From Owenia fusiformis (Eukaryota; Annelida; Polychaeta; Sabellida; Oweniidae), in the NCBI GenBank assembly GCA_903813345.2, contig CAIIXF020000002.1, positions 19,048,455-19,112,454 of the forward strand: a stretch of 64,000 nucleotides of DNA. Direction: 5' to 3'. Positions 46,614 through 60,175 of the stretch are shown here, in pieces (positions within the stretch are counted from its first letter, which is position 1; each line of letters opens with the position of its first letter). The notes under the pieces are model-generated. The model was not told the DNA's origin and made no database searches. It was given only the letters and a program-made list of their open reading frames with translations. A program made the position numbers and the translations under genes.

Positions 46614-49600
46614 AACATGTATTACTATGGAAACACATTACACGACAATAAAACATGTGTGAATTAATATCATCACGATCGCAATGATGTTAGTCGAATG
46701 CAGCACTTCAATCAAAATGAAGCACATTGTTTTTTGGTTCAGGTCATTCCCTGGTCTGATTGTGATTTCAGGTTTTATCTGGATAAACCGAACATAAAAT
46801 CCTTCCCTAAATGTACATTTACATTTTTAACCTCTATATGAGTCGTTTTTAACTGTACCGTTAATAAAATAACTATAAATTATTAAATAAAGATCATCAT
46901 ATATATTAGTATCTCTGTATTTTGGTCTATTTTCATTAGGTACTTTGAGACAATAAGGCATTGCAAAAGTGGCAGTCATAACTTAAACAGTAAAACTTCA
47001 TGTTTTTTAAAATAAGACCCACTCTATTACTGCTGTTTCATGCTCAGTGGCCATTAGATGCATGACAAAGCGGATTGCGACGGTTATGTTCGCCATTTGT
47101 GACAACGGTATCTGACTTTACCGTTGTCAGGCTATTCCGGTGTGATATTGACTGACACAAACCAAAAGTCCAATTGTGAATTCACGACCATTAGTGATGA
47201 GATGAAATTATTCAATTAGAATCTTCTACACCCAGGCCCGTAGCCAGGATTTGCCAAGGGGGGGGGGGGTTCAGTTTTCAAAGATTTCCAGGGGGGGGGG
47301 GGGGGGGTTCACATTTGACAATTTTGGCCCAAATATGGCTGAAATCACTCGAGAAGTGCTCAAAATGGTGAAAAACTGCATGATTTTAAAAGAATTTTTG
47401 GCCAGGGGGGGGGTTCGCCCGAACCCTGCGAACCCCCCCCCCCTGGCTACGGGCCTGATACCTGACTTGCTTTCAAAATTATGTCTACATTAAGTTATTG
47501 AGTAGATAGATAATTATGTTATGTTAGAGGTTCAACCATGGACTTCAAATGGTTCGACTTAACATAACTTCTTGTTTAGATCTTATAAGCTACGTTGTAC
47601 ATGATACTGTACGACCCAGGCACAAAAACCAACGTTTCCTACTAGTCATGATGATCTCACTGGTGTCATTAAAAAGACCCAGGAGAAAGGTCTTAGAGTA
47701 GGTTTGAGAATAGAATATAACGGTTTTCCGCCCAGTAATAAGCGTCCTTACCTTGCAGAAATGTCTCAAATGGAAAATATCTTTTAGAATTCGCGGACAT
47801 ACTCTTCTTGAATTTCGATTCATTCTCCCACATACGATTTTCTGGGACATAAAAGTGCGAATTTCTCTTTAACATGTTTAACCGAGAGATGCTTGAATTA
47901 AATATTTGGTGAATCAAATCATCCCTACTCATTGATAGTATGGGACACTCTTCACAGAGATGTACAGGTAAAGTAACATTTATATTTCATTTCCTATGTC
48001 ATTTGAAGAATGTAATCCTATTTTCTTTACTTTATTGCTATATTTACTGTTATTGAAACTTGTATATCGGATGTACGTTTGGCCCTAAGAGGGCATCAGT
48101 ACTAATAAAATCCTATTATATAATCAAGGTGGGTATAGGTAACGCGGCGCAGTCAAGCATATCTGTTCAAAACGAGGCTGCAACGCGGTAAAGACACAAA
48201 ATGGAGGCAACTCCAATTATCGGAGGCACTTCGTCCTCTGTTTCCTCGAAACATAGGTAAGTTTTTGAAAACTCATGCTTCACACTCGGTGATCAACCCC
48301 TCAAGGTATGTAAAGCTATAAGAATTTCTGTTCAGGCATTGACCAGAGTAAAGAAATAGTCAACGCAGATATGATTTCCTTTTACATCAGCTGCATTGCT
48401 GTCACTGCGTTTCCAGTTTTGTCAAATATGTATGATGTCTGAACCCGCGTTGCCGAAGTGTCTGAACTGCGTTTCCAAAATATACCTGGTTTTCTACCCA
48501 GAATCGGTTAACAGAAGGCAAACAGTGATGAAACTTTGAAGAAATAGAGATTACCGTGGTATATACGTGATTTAATAGATATGTGTCAAGTGACAAAGTC
48601 AAAAACATAGAATTTAAGCTAGAAAAATGCCACAATTGTCAAATTTCAGTAAGTGATTGACTTTGATTGACTTGGAATGTATTTCCCTGATTGACTAAAT
48701 TTCAAAAAGCTTCACATAGACATACTCTGTGAAGTTCTCCACCGAATGGTATATGCTATTATAACTTTAGCAGACACAAACTAGTGTATGAAGCTTATGA
48801 ATAAACTTACCGCCCTTTCAACCTAATAATAAAAGTCTAAAATTCTAAAAATATGTTAAAAGTGTACTTTCATTCTTCAAGTGCCGACAGAAATGCAACA
48901 TGCGCCCACATGCGAAAACTGTCACGTGACAGACTATATATATACCCACCGTGAAGGATTGGCTCTTAACTACATCATGTACATTTCTCCATTAACAAAA
49001 AACTGATGCCCCGGTCATATTTGATCTATGCCAACCGTGTGGCAGCCTTAACTTCCCAAAATTGAGATAAATATGCAGCATAAAATATAGGGATAAGCAT
49101 TACAATGTTCTATATTGATTTTTTGAAGCTACTGCTGCCGTAGCCGCCATTTGGGCATTTGCCTGAGACTTAATTCAGTTAATAAAGTATTAGAACTGTT
49201 ACACTTTGGAAAATAGGCATGACACGAAATGTTGTAAACAAAAAATATTGTATAATTGTGGAATTTAACACATTGTTATACTTCAATTTTTTTTTTGTTT
49301 TGATGAAAATAACCATTGATAAGTGATAGGCAGAATCAGATCTTAGGGGTGACAAAATTGCAAGCAATATGTACAATTAACCAAGTACGAATGTTTTCAC
49401 TTCAATCTCATAATATAATATCTTCCAGAAGATACTTGATATGTTATCAATCGGTGAAGCTATTTTAGATTTAAATTCTCCTAAATAAAAAGATAATGAA
49501 TGATTATGGTAAACATCTTTAGTTTTCTTCAAATAATGTTTACGCATTGGGTATACACGCATGGTTTAAAGCAACAAAATCGAATGGCGAAAGACGCAGG

Positions 49601-50791
49601 TCAAGCGATTTTTTTCCTGAAATTTCCTGAATACTTTAAGCCATTATATAGACAAGACAAGGTATGATGTGAGCTCAAAATATGTTTAAAGGGGCAACAA
49701 GGACTGTAGAGAGAAAATTCGAATTTTTTATATTTTTTCTGAGCTATCCGGTCAATATTTGACTTAACATCTTCTCTGACATACATATGTTCTTAAAATG
49801 TATGGATAAACTATCAATTTCAGCATTAAGAAGTGTAAATTCAGTTCAAAGCTTCTATAAAGGGAGTCCCACTTATCGATTTTTAAGATCAACCAACCTG
49901 GTCAATGATCGTTGAATGGCCCTTGTTGCACCTTTAAATTGAATTTTTTTTGTTAATATTATGATGGTGATAACTTGCTGGATCTGATCCTGCTGAAGTG
50001 AAGGTGAGTGTACAATTTCTACATTTTATCAATAAAACAATATTAAAACAGCTTTTTTCAAATATGTATTCTCTATATTTGTTCAACAACATAAAAGTAA
50101 TGTGAAGGGTGCAAAAATATTGATATCAAGACAATGTACATTTTGTACCATATCTATTAAACACCACTATGGCAGATCACTGTTTTGGGATATTTGGGAT
50201 TTGTTTCCTTAAAAGCAGCTGTACTCTAAAATATTCATTTTCTGGGGCCTTAGATTTAGAAAATTTTTGGGAGAAAATGTATTAATGCAATACATATCGA
50301 AAATAGGGAACCAATCAAATATGTTTTTAGAAAGTAACAATGTGACGAATGTCTTCTTCATAATTCTCTATCTTATACATGTACATTTAAATACTGTCTT
50401 TCTGTTTCCAGATGTATCCACACCTCATAGAAACTCTATTTAAAGTAACAACCATTACAAAAGTACTTCACAATGACTTGCATTATGCTTACAATGTCCA
50501 TCATATATTTCAACAATTTCAAGCCATAATTACCCATTTTAATATGAGTCAATTAGAAAATAAATAACAATTATTAAGAGCAATAAAAATTGTTGTAAAT
50601 GCATATTTTATCCCTGATTGGACATTTTCGGAAGTAATTTTTATTCTAAAATAAATTTTAAATTTCAGTGCTTCGTTATGCATGGTTCATACCATAGGTT
50701 CTGAGCCGATATAAAGATGGAAGCACAAACAGAATCCAGTATTATCTCTGAGAATAATTAAAAATAAACACAGATCGATTACCATTCCATC
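46614..50791. other. Non-coding between zinc-finger exons; repeat fragments
   Basis: Contains the partial foldback copy at about 47076-47144 and the MITE at 47233-47457. The rest (47.5-50.8 kb) is AT-rich and shows no supported exon on either strand. Confidence 0.45.
47233..47457. repeat. Poly-G MITE with CAGGCCCGTAGCCAGG ends
   Basis: Inverted ends CAGGCCCGTAGCCAGG and CCTGGCTACGGGCCTG are perfect. Three runs of 9-14 G and one of C lie inside. The CCCGTAGCCAGG terminus is common in dispersed repeats of many invertebrates (my recollection of the pattern, not a search). Confidence 0.7.
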
Positions 50792-50797
50792 TTTATT
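50792..50797 (-). terminator. Poly(A) signal after zinc-finger exon Z1
   Basis: AATAAA on the minus strand, about 85 bp past the stop of the exon at 50880-51193. It supports that exon as a true last exon. Confidence 0.55.
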
Positions 50798-50879
50798 TAA
50801 AAATCATTTTTATCGACCTTAGCTTATGGTTCATACAAGAAGATATGCTTATAAAATAACCAGTTCCTGTTTAACTATT

Positions 50880-51193
50880 TCAAATGACACTGTCCTGTTT
50901 ATTTAAATGTTTTAACTTATGTTGTCTTAAGTTGCCAGGGTTCTTGAATGCCTTGTTACATATATCACAAGCATATGGGGTTTCTCCAGTATGGATATTC
51001 ATGTGATATTTATAATTCCGTAGCTCTCTGAATGCTTTCAGGCATAATTTACACTGGTATGGCTTTGTAGAGGTCTTCTTTGATCTCAGCTGTGCAGGGC
51101 TTGCAGTTTGTTCATAATTGTACTGTTGGTTGTAGGCTGATATGTCGAAGTCACTCTGTATATGGAACAGTGTGCTTTGCAATGGGTAAGCAC
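50880..51193 (-). CDS. Alternative last exon Z1: two C2H2 zinc fingers
   Basis: The exon begins after TTTTTGGTTTTCAG with GT GCT TAC, phase 1, so the single G left at the end of the BEN exon (62150) completes Gly. It encodes about 103 residues. A Gln/Tyr-rich spacer is followed by a finger with CKLC...YHMNIH, the linker TGETPYA and a second finger CDIC...LRQHKLKH, then a short tail and stop. Two-finger C2H2 units of this kind bind DNA. An AATAAA follows 85 bp on. It shares the finger pair and acceptor phase with the exons at 52.5 and 54.0 kb, which is why I treat all three as choices of one gene and not as separate genes. Confidence 0.8.
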
Positions 51194-52529
51194 CTGAAAA
51201 ACCAAAAAGATCATAAGATTTTTTTAGCAAGTGTTTTATTTCATCTATCAATCATATTTATATAACATTCCAGGAAACAATGTCTGGTTGTTTATATCTG
51301 GTTTAATTGGTAAAATCAGCGCTATACAAACTTACAAAATGGGTAATCTGGTAATGTAGAAGATTATGAGGGACATGTGCACAAATGGTTGAAATTAAGA
51401 GTATGCTAGATTTTATTCTACAAGACATCTAGAGATCAGTCAGGCTATACAGTCAATGTATAGTTAACAAAGTATTAACATGCAAAATTTCACAACCTGC
51501 CATTTGTTATAGACACAAACCATCGAACACCAACCACAAAACACCAACCACCAAACACTGTCCACAAAAATGTTGACAAGTTGCAATGTTGTCCTTCTAC
51601 TATTCTGAAATATACTGGCCTTATTTTTTTTGTGAACCATTATACTATTTGCATTAACATCTTGAATCCCAGGCTCTAAAATCTGTTGAAATCAGAGAAT
51701 ATTTCATTTTTGCCATCTTTTGAGATTTTACATACCAACACAACTTTAGATGCTCATCCTAGTAAAATTGGACGGCAGAGATCATTTCTACACATTTTAA
51801 AACAATTTTTGTGTAAATTGGTTGAAAATTCTTCAAATAAGAGCAATTTTAGTGAAAAAAATTGTGACCGATTTTCTCGTCACTGGGTTTCAAGATCATT
51901 TCTGAGATGACGAGAAATCTTGTCACTCCAGGTAGTCAAGAGGTTAACTCGATAAAATTATCATTGTATGAATTTATAGGTAATGCTCCATTCATTCATT
52001 CAATGTAGATGGTATGGCAAAATTCAGCCTGGGGTACAATAATTTCTTTCAAGTCAGACTCTGCTTGACAATATAGTGCGGTAAGGTTGGTAGAGGGCTA
52101 ATAAGAGATTCAAAGGATTTAAGATTCTTAGTAAAAAAATAAAATTATTGACCAGTTACAATTGTATCTACCTTTTGATCTTGTATTCTGAAATATAATG
52201 GCCTTATATTCTTTTCTGTGAACCATCAAAGATTTACTGTAAGATGAAAATTTATTCTTTATGATTTTATTAGTAATGAACATACTTTACAAAAGTATAC
52301 TAGTAGTTTATAAATGTTGTATTCTAGAATATAGTTTAACTACATAGAAAATATGTTTATACACAGAGGAAGTTTCCGCATAAAATAAACACCTGGTTAA
52401 TTTTCAACATCAATAGACTTTGTTATGAATCTATCTATTATAAAAAGGATTGGGTATTAACTTCCTAGGTTGACAGTACTGTATACCTTGCTTGCTCATT
52501 AAGAAAAGCGACATTGATCTTTTGCTTTC

Positions 52530-52813
52530 CTATTTCTTCAAATGTTTTAACTTGTGTTGTTTTAGATTCGCAGGGTTCTTGAATCCTTTGTTACATATAT
52601 CACATGCAAATGGTGTTTCTCCTGTATGAATATTCATGTGATAACTATAGTGTTGTGAAGTCTGGAAAAACTTCAGGCAAACTTTACACTGGTGCTTGTA
52701 TGGCTTTTTGGAGGTCCTCCTTGGAAGTCCCAAATGAGTATTTTGTCGATTCTGGATCCATACTGGCGAATCTCTGTCCAAATGTTGCAATGTTTTGCTC
52801 AAGAAGCCAACAA
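52530..52813 (-). CDS. Alternative last exon Z2: two C2H2 zinc fingers
   Basis: Starts after CTTGTTTTTTCCAG with TT GTT GGC, phase 1 (G|TT gives Val with the BEN exon). About 94 residues: a spacer, KKPYKHQCKVC...YHMNIH, linker TGETPFA, CDIC...LKQHKLKH, stop. Its second finger is nearly the same as that of Z1 (FKNPANLKQH against FKNPGNLRQH), while the first finger helix differs (FFQTSQHYSYH), which would alter DNA preference. No clear poly(A) signal was found within about 150 bp. Confidence 0.78.
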
Positions 52814-53479
52814 CTGGAAAAAACAAGCACAGGCTGTTAGAAGGAATTAACATGAGAAAATGTCACAACCTGGTAAGTTGATGCAAATGGTCAGATGTTT
52901 ACAATAGTGTAACAAATTATTTCAGCTGCCAAACACGAACTCCCAACTGATGCATACTGGTGAAAAAAACATTGGCGTACAAATTCTTTTTGGTAGGCCT
53001 AGTGACAAAAAAACAGAAAAAATATCATGAACGTTGGTACACATTAGAGTGCAAAAGTATTCAAAGACAGCACATCAGTCCATTTATTTGTCAACAAAGC
53101 AAGTCGAAAAAGTGGAAAGAATAAACATGATAAACAAATCTGCAATGCCTAATAATCTATCACAATCTTTCACCCTAGAATTTTATATCATGCCTGGTGT
53201 TAATATTGAACCTCTTAAACAGATAATTTTATAATTTCATATCTCAAGACATTACATCACCCAATGTCATATCTGTATTTAAAATTGAATGATAATAACC
53301 ATACGTAACTCATAACACATTTTCTGAGTATGTCTACAGTATACAGGACTTACAGGTATAGGCCTGTATCTTAATATTGTACGAATCTTCCAATGACAAG
53401 TCAGATACAAGTCATTAACTTGCCAAAGGTCACCACCCGCCACTTGATACAAATGATGACCACCAACACTGTTACCCCC

Positions 53480-53890
53480 CTATCACACCAAACTAGTTCT
53501 TACCCGTTCTTGCCAGTCCTACGAAAAAGTCGTAAAACGGGCTCAATCTGGCTGTGGTCGGGAAATATGTCTAAAATAATTAGCTACTTCGTTCATAAAC
53601 AGTGCTCAATAAGTCAATCTCATTCGCAGTTCGTTCAGGTCGCACCAGGTCGGTGTGCAACGTCGTATAACGCGTCCCCTAGTCTAGAAGGTCATCATGA
53701 CCTGATTACAGAACGGTATGGTCGCCATCGAATTTTGAATCGATCCAAAATTCTAAAATCACCTTCCAGTTTGAGAACGTTCATGAAGTTCGTAAACAGA
53801 CCTTAGAAAGTTGCAGCTACGTTCATTCCGTTCGCACACAGTTTAAAACCAGTTTTGAAGAACGCAGTGGCAACTTGTTTGGTGTGATAG
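53480..53890. repeat. 411-bp inverted-repeat element
   Basis: Ends CTATCACACCAAACTAGTT and AACTTGTTTGGTGTGATAG; interior partly self-complementary (GTTCATAAACAG, GTTCGTAAACAG). It lies between exons Z2 and Z3. The open frame within is a by-product. Confidence 0.6.
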
Positions 53891-53957
53891 CTATATTTTT
53901 GCTAACTTAACTAATATTTTTTGTAACATATACTAGCATGCATTGTGTTCTCACCTC

Positions 53958-54316
53958 CTATGGTTTAGATCCATTATCTATACCCTCATTTTTGTGTTTC
54001 AATTTATGTCTTCTTAGATTACCAGGATTTTTGAAGCCTTCATTGCATATACTACACACGAATGGTCTTTCTCCAGTATGGATATTCATGTGGTATCTAT
54101 AGTTCTGTAATGAAGGGAACACTTTAAGACATAAGTGACACTGCTGGGGGTTCCTTTTGTTAGGCTGTGATGTTTTTGGTTGAATGTTTTGCATTTTGTT
54201 AGCATTTTGTAGTTTTGGAGCACCCGGTAAGATTGTATTGGTTAGGTTCCATACATACTGATCACTCTGTAAATTCTGCAATGTGTCTTGTATTGTATCT
54301 TGCTGGGAGGCCAAAC
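53958..54316 (-). CDS. Alternative last exon Z3: two C2H2 zinc fingers
   Basis: Starts after TTTTGTTTATTACAG with GT TTG GCC, phase 1. About 119 residues: a Gln/Asn-rich spacer (LASQQDTIQDTLQNLQ), then CHLC...YHMNIH, linker TGERPFV, CSIC...LRRHKLKH, and a 10-residue tail ending in TAG. The stop is followed at once by GAG and GTGAGAAC, a donor-like site, so a 3' UTR intron or read-past splicing cannot be excluded. It is the zinc-finger exon nearest to the BEN exon in transcript order. Confidence 0.8.
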
Positions 54317-55065
54317 CTGTAATAAACAAAACACAAATGAAAAACTCGATTTTTATACCTTTCTAATAGAGATCAATGTAAACCTTTTTTGTCCTTATGG
54401 GTAAAATACATTAAGCAATCATTAAAGTTATGGGGGTAGCTTGCTAGAATACAGAAAATGTATATTTCCGAAAAAATATAGATAAATAATAACCCAAAAA
54501 ATTAATAAATAACTGACATCATGCCGAAAGTCCTTTTAGTATTATCCTATTCTGCCTTATTTCCCTCACCTATTTTAAGTTTGCCTTAACTTATGTCTTG
54601 ATCATGGGTACACCTCTTGACAGTTGAGCTCATTAATGTCAATTTAACCATGTTAACTCCTCTCTTAGTTTGGCAACTGAATGTCCATTTTTGATCACTT
54701 ATTGAAACCTGTTCTATGCCATTAAAAAATTAAGTCTTAAATTTTGAAGCTATAAATGTAATTCAGGAACAAAAAATTAAAATTCAAACCTTGACAGACT
54801 TTGATATGCTATATCCAATGAAACATCAGATTACCAAATTTATTGAGGGGAGTGTACCATTTTAAAGAGAGGGAGAATAGAAAAGTAGAGTCATGCAGTA
54901 TTATATATCAGTCAACATTGAGGTGAGAACAGAAAAATATCATTCCAGTAACTGTATTCATATTCATGGAGGTTTTGGGTTCGCGGGGATTTAAAGAACA
55001 TACAAGATCAAATATAGGATTTATATGTATCACTGGAAATATGATTCTCCCTTCATTGTAGGGCA

Positions 55066-55342
55066 GGTATACACTGGCGGATCTGGGGGGGGGGTACCCC
55101 CACTTGGGTGGGCCCAGAAAAAGAAATTGGCCCCAATGCCCCAATAAATGGGCCCTTTTGGCATTACTGGGCCTTTTGAGGCTTATTTTATAATTTTAGG
55201 CCAAATTTTGAAGAAAATGGGCCTTAAATTTTCAAACATTGGACCCACTTTTTGCTTTTAGGGGCCAAAATCTTTTCTTTTTCTTTTTAAATTTCCCCCC
55301 CCCCCCCTTGTTGGTTCCCAGATTCACCGCTAGGTATATACC
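55066..55342. repeat. Inverted-repeat element with poly-G/poly-C
   Basis: GGTATACACTGGCGGATCTGG at the left against the complement of CCAGATTCACCGCTAGGTATA at the right. Inside are G9 and C13 runs and repeated GGGCC(C/T)TTTTGG-type words. Resembles the sequence near 8000-8160. Confidence 0.5.
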
Positions 55343-56809
55343 ATTAATAATCCATTTGGTTTACTTAAAAAGGTATCTGACATTCTTAATCCTCCTCATT
55401 CTGCCAAAAATGTTCTGACATTCTTAATCCTCCTCATTCTGCCAGTCTCAGGTACAAAGGTTTGGCAAATAAGTTTTAAAGACTTGTTCCTACTGCTAGT
55501 AATTAATTGTTTTTCAACTGACATTCTTAATCTTACTTATCAAGTTTGAAACAAACAGCAAGGGGTATAAATTAGTGGTAGCATCACATGTCCATCTCTA
55601 CAGGAGGTTAATCCAATTTTTTGAATGATAATCTTATGAAATCCTAATTTGCTGATTATCTAATTAATTTGCTAATTATCTACTTAATTAGTGGTTGCAT
55701 CATGTGTTGACCTCTACAGGAGGTTAATCCAATTTGTTGAATGGTAATCCATTGAAAAACCTAATTTACTAATTATCACGTTATTACCTGTTTTCATACC
55801 CAGATATCACTGTATGAGGTTAATTCTGTATCAGTATTGAAATTTATGGAAATTGACTGTACCACTTAGCAGGTTGATTTTTCAATATGGGTTGTTCACT
55901 GTTCAAGTTTGGAGGTGTTCCACCGACAGAGATTTAATTAACATTAAGTCAATGGGTTTTTAAAACGGGACTTTGAAAAAGCATTCCACTTGCGAGATGT
56001 TCCACTTACGGAGGTGTTCCACTTAGCAGGTTCTACTGTATGTATGTATGTATGTATGTATATATTTATTGCCCTTTATATAAATGAGATACATGTATAC
56101 AAATTATGTAAATGTTAAATTGAAAATAATCACTATTTACAAACAAACAATGCTGTATTTTGACTGACGACGACGCCTAGCTACCGCGTAGACGCACGCC
56201 GACCCTGACCTCAAAGGCTCTCAATTAAGTGCCATTATCCTTTAGTTAAGATGATAGAGAGCTTTCGATATAAGTTATTTGGAATATGTATTCGCAAACC
56301 TGTAATTGTACAAGTCAGGTATAGCACGTGGGAGGAACTCAAATCACAACAAAATATTCGGCAAGTATGTAATTCGTGAGTTCTGGTTTCAAAATATGAT
56401 TACAACTAAGAAATTACTTCTGCCATTGCTGGGATATTCACAAATCAATTCCCTCGATTATAAAATGAGGAAAATGTTTCTAATGAAATGTACTTTCCTG
56501 ATTTCTTTAAGAAACTTTCCTCCCAGTGATGTTTACGTCATGTAAAAGTTGCAGTATAAGTTTGACTGAAAACTTATATGGAATGCTCTCTATCGTTTGT
56601 TTGTCCATTCTCTGATCATTGTAGACACTCTACTTGTCTAGAATTAAATTAATTTGTGAATGATTCCAGTCATGATCTCATTGCATTATATATACGCATA
56701 TATAGTCACTGTGGATAACTCCATTGGGAAGTCAGTTTTGACTAAATAATTTAGTCATTGATGATTACATTGGTATTGATAATTATTTCTATTGCCTAGA
56801 TACCCTTAA

Positions 56810-57000
56810 GAAAAAACCCATGGTCTCCATGATCTGTAATTACCGGTTTTCCATGGTAAATACCGGTATTTCATGGTAAATACCTGTATTTCATGGTAAA
56901 AAATCATGAACTTTTCCATGGTAATTACTGGTGTTTCATGATAAAAAAACATGGAATTTTCTATGGTATTTACCATGAAATACTGGTTTTCCTTGATATT
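56810..57000. repeat. ATGGTAAATACC short tandem repeat
   Basis: Degenerate units of TTTCATGGTAAATACCGGTA and TTCCATGGTAATTACTGG in both orientations. The minus-strand open frame over this block (MEKFMIFYHEIQVFTMKYR-like) is an artefact of the repeat. Confidence 0.65.
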
Positions 57001-58189
57001 AGAAAATGAAATATTCCCATCAAGTGAGTCAAGGGTAATGTTTAATATTGATGTATCAATCATTTTGAAGGAATTTTAATTGTGAAAACTTGGTATTTAA
57101 AGTTGCAAACATATACCAAGTTTTCAATATTTTCTCAATATTTGAAGATCAATAAAATAAACACAACACAGATGATAAATGGCTCTAAAAAAGTGAAGGT
57201 AAATATGCATTATTATTTAAAGAGAGAATCTGATAAAGGGAGCAGGCAAAACAAAAATTGTATAATTTCAGTAAATATTGGCTCATTCTTTTTCAGCTTA
57301 CATGTCAACTTTCTGACAATCCCAAAAGTGCATGCATGTACTTAATTTCAAGAAAAACCTTTCAAATTTTGCAATGAGCGCAGTTCTAATAGCAGAGTTT
57401 AGCATAGCATTTTCAGGTTAATGAAGTTTAATATTCTTCATGGTATTTCCCATTGCGATCGGGAAACACATCGTTTGGTGGGATAATTATACTTCAGGGT
57501 TTTTCAATTGAGTGTTTCTTTTATGCCAACATCAACATTTCATAGTATTTATAGACAATTTACAGCAAACATGGATGGAGTAGACAATATTTTATAATAA
57601 ATTATGACCAAAATGACGCTAGAATAAAAGTTTTAGGTAGTAATTTTGTCTTTGATATTATAACTTCAATAATTCAAAAACATAGTTTGTTAAAGTATTT
57701 AAACCATTGACTGGTAAATTAGATTAAATATTCTTTGATATTTTCACTTCCTACAATTTTCAATTTTATATTTGTATAAGTTCTTAGACCATTGATTATG
57801 GAGATTGATAACATGTTCTTTTATGCCAACATCAACATTTCATAGTATTTATAGACAATTAACTGCACACGTGACATGGATGGAGAAGACAATATTTTAT
57901 AAAAATGATGAAAAGCCTTGTATCATCACCAAAATATACACCCATGCAGTTTTCAGAAATCATGAGCCTGTTTACATTTCTTAAACAAACATTTTTCAGA
58001 ATAGTGCAATCGAACTCCATGATTTTGGGAATTTTGTAATCAAGTTCCATGATTTTGGAAGTTGTAATCAGAATTCCATGGTTTTGTGTTTTAATGTTTT
58101 GTAGCAATTTTATTTTTAGAAAAAAGAAAATCATATAAAGTGAAGTTATATCAAAAATTATTTCAATTTTATACAATTGCCATATCTTA

Positions 58190-58385
58190 AAAAACACATT
58201 TTAAATTAAGCAAATAGGTTTTATCTAACAACTGGCCTTAAACTGAACATGGAGAAAACACAAGCAATGTGGCTTGGTCAGAAAAAACACTCAATTGAAA
58301 AACCCTGTAGTATAATTTAGAAGCTGGGAGGAGATGCTAGAATAAAAGTTCTAGGTAGTAATTTTGTCTTTGATATTATTACCCT
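58190..58385 (+). pseudogene. LINE reverse-transcriptase fragment
   Basis: Reads TTGLKLNMEKTQAMWLGQKK, followed by a stop and KVLGSNFVFD. The GLKLN..KT..MWLG pattern is a conserved block of LINE RT just after the active site. Only this piece remains. Related scraps lie at about 57480-57680 (AAAGTTTTAGGTAGTAATTT; a reversed TCAATTGAAAAACCCTG). Confidence 0.6.
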
Positions 58386-58754
58386 CCGCATAGAGTCTAG
58401 TTATAAACTACCCTCTGCCTATCATAGACTATATTACAGTTTAGCAGCCCAGCCCCAAAGATTGATGCCTGTGACAGCCCGAGTAATAAATCATTTCAAA
58501 TCTACCACACTGACCCTTTCTCATCCAATCAGCGAAGTGGAAGGAACTCGTGCTAAATACGTGCTCATTATCTATGCGGTGATATCAGAGGAAATGACCA
58601 TATAGAAAGTCATCCATATTTCAACGACAAACTCTGATTGGCTCGAGAGATTTATTGTAAACTGAAAGAGTGAAGATGAAGCTCTCTTTCAGAAGTGCAG
58701 TCGAACGAATGCAAAGGGTATGATATTATATAACTTCAACAATTCAAAAACTTA

Positions 58755-60175
58755 GTTTTTTTTATTTATTCATTTAACACAATTATACGATACATTTACT
58801 ACATTCAATATAACATTTCAATACATTCAAAACAACAAATCAATATATCTGCTAAATCCAAAAAACACTGTTACCCACCATGTACTTATGATTTATCAGG
58901 TAATACTATTGTAGTTTAAAATCTAAATACATTTTCTTAATTAAAAATTTCTAGACATCTTTTTAACCATATTTTCCGTTTAATACTAAAAATTTCACTA
59001 TTAATCTCTATCATGTTTTCTAATGAGCTATCTTCTCTAAAGTAAAAAAGCATTTTATCTCTTTCAATTAAATTAGTAATTTCTACATTGTCCCATTCAT
59101 TTTTGAATTTATATTCTAAAAAAGGTGTTCTTGTGATTCCTCAACATTTTTACAAACTTTAACATTCCATCAGATAATTTTTGTTTTTTTAATCTTCTTT
59201 CAATTTCTATTGCACCATTTATTACTTTATATATGAATTCATTTACCTTATGATTTACATTTGTCTTAAATAGTACTCTATACATTAACTTAAATGGGAT
59301 CTCACCATATTGATTTTTCCAATGGGCTTCTGATTTATTTGTCACCCCTCTTCTACTAACAATTTTCTTTCTTATATTACATGTTTTTATTTTCCCTAAA
59401 AAACTTATTTTTTCATTCCTATAGATTTTATTTGGATATTTTATCAAAGCTGCTCTTACTTGTACATATTGCATATAAACATCTGGGCCTCTGCCTAATT
59501 TATTAATTATTCCATTATATGTTAAACATTAACCTTCTATTATAAAATCAGACACATAATTAATCCCCCCTCTAATCCATTTTTTGTCATAAAGAACTCT
59601 TTTTTGAAAAGTTATGTCCAGATGCCACTCGCTCATTTTGGGTATGATGTTTTCCTGCTAAATTATCAATGTTCTCTAGTGTACAATTAAAATCACCAGC
59701 TAATATGACATTCTCTGTATCGGGACATTTTTCTTTTATGATATTTTGCACCTTTTCAAAGAAAGTACATTTATCATTTGATTCATTGGGTGCATATACA
59801 TTAAAACAATACATCTTGGTTTCCTCACACATAAAAGATATTCCCAGAATCCTCTCCTCTGAGTGAATAATTTTTAACTTGTCATGGTCAAATTTTTTTG
59901 ACAAAAGTATAATTTCCCCCTTACTGTGATTTGTACCACTAACATATATAACTTGTCCTTTATATTCATTTTCCCATAGATGGCTTATCTCTCTTGTTAT
60001 ATATGATGCTTGAATAAAACCTATATCAATACAGTGTTTAATCAGAAATTTAAAAAATGTGTACCTTTTAATTTTTGACCTCAGGCCTCTAACATTTGCG
60101 CCTATTACATTGGCCATATTTATTTAATTTTTTGGGGTGTAATGTTTCTAACACACTCTATTTACACTATGTACA
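58755..60175 (-). pseudogene. Internally deleted LINE (endonuclease start and ORF2 C-terminus)
   Basis: At 60117-59587 a 176-residue frame starts MANVIGANVRGLRSKIKR and includes VYAPNES and VILAGDFNCTLE, the N-terminal part of an apurinic-type LINE endonuclease. At 59474-59109 a second frame (FKLMYRVLFKTNVNHKVNEF) is like the region after the RT domain in LINE ORF2. Nothing of the RT lies between them, so several kilobases are missing. A run of T at about 58757-58764, poly(A) on the minus strand, marks the 3' end. Non-functional. Confidence 0.65.

Larger units (their letters stand above)
54317..58180. other. Long intron of the BEN/zinc-finger gene; repeats only
   Basis: No exon seen. It holds the repeat at 55066-55342, two exact 36-bp-type copies of CTGACATTCTTAATCCTCC TCATTCTGCCA at about 55378-55445, a ~75-bp direct repeat (CTCTACAGGAGGTTAATCCA at about 55596 and 55716), TGTA repeats at 56037-56060, ATGGTAAATACC repeats at about 56810-57000, and a duplicated ~85-bp block (57517-57600 and 57819-57905). 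Confidence 0.5.

Noticed and set aside
50880-54329. Three separate small zinc-finger genes
   Set aside because: None has a convincing start; each open frame begins in intron, and all three have an acceptor of the phase that fits the BEN exon donor.
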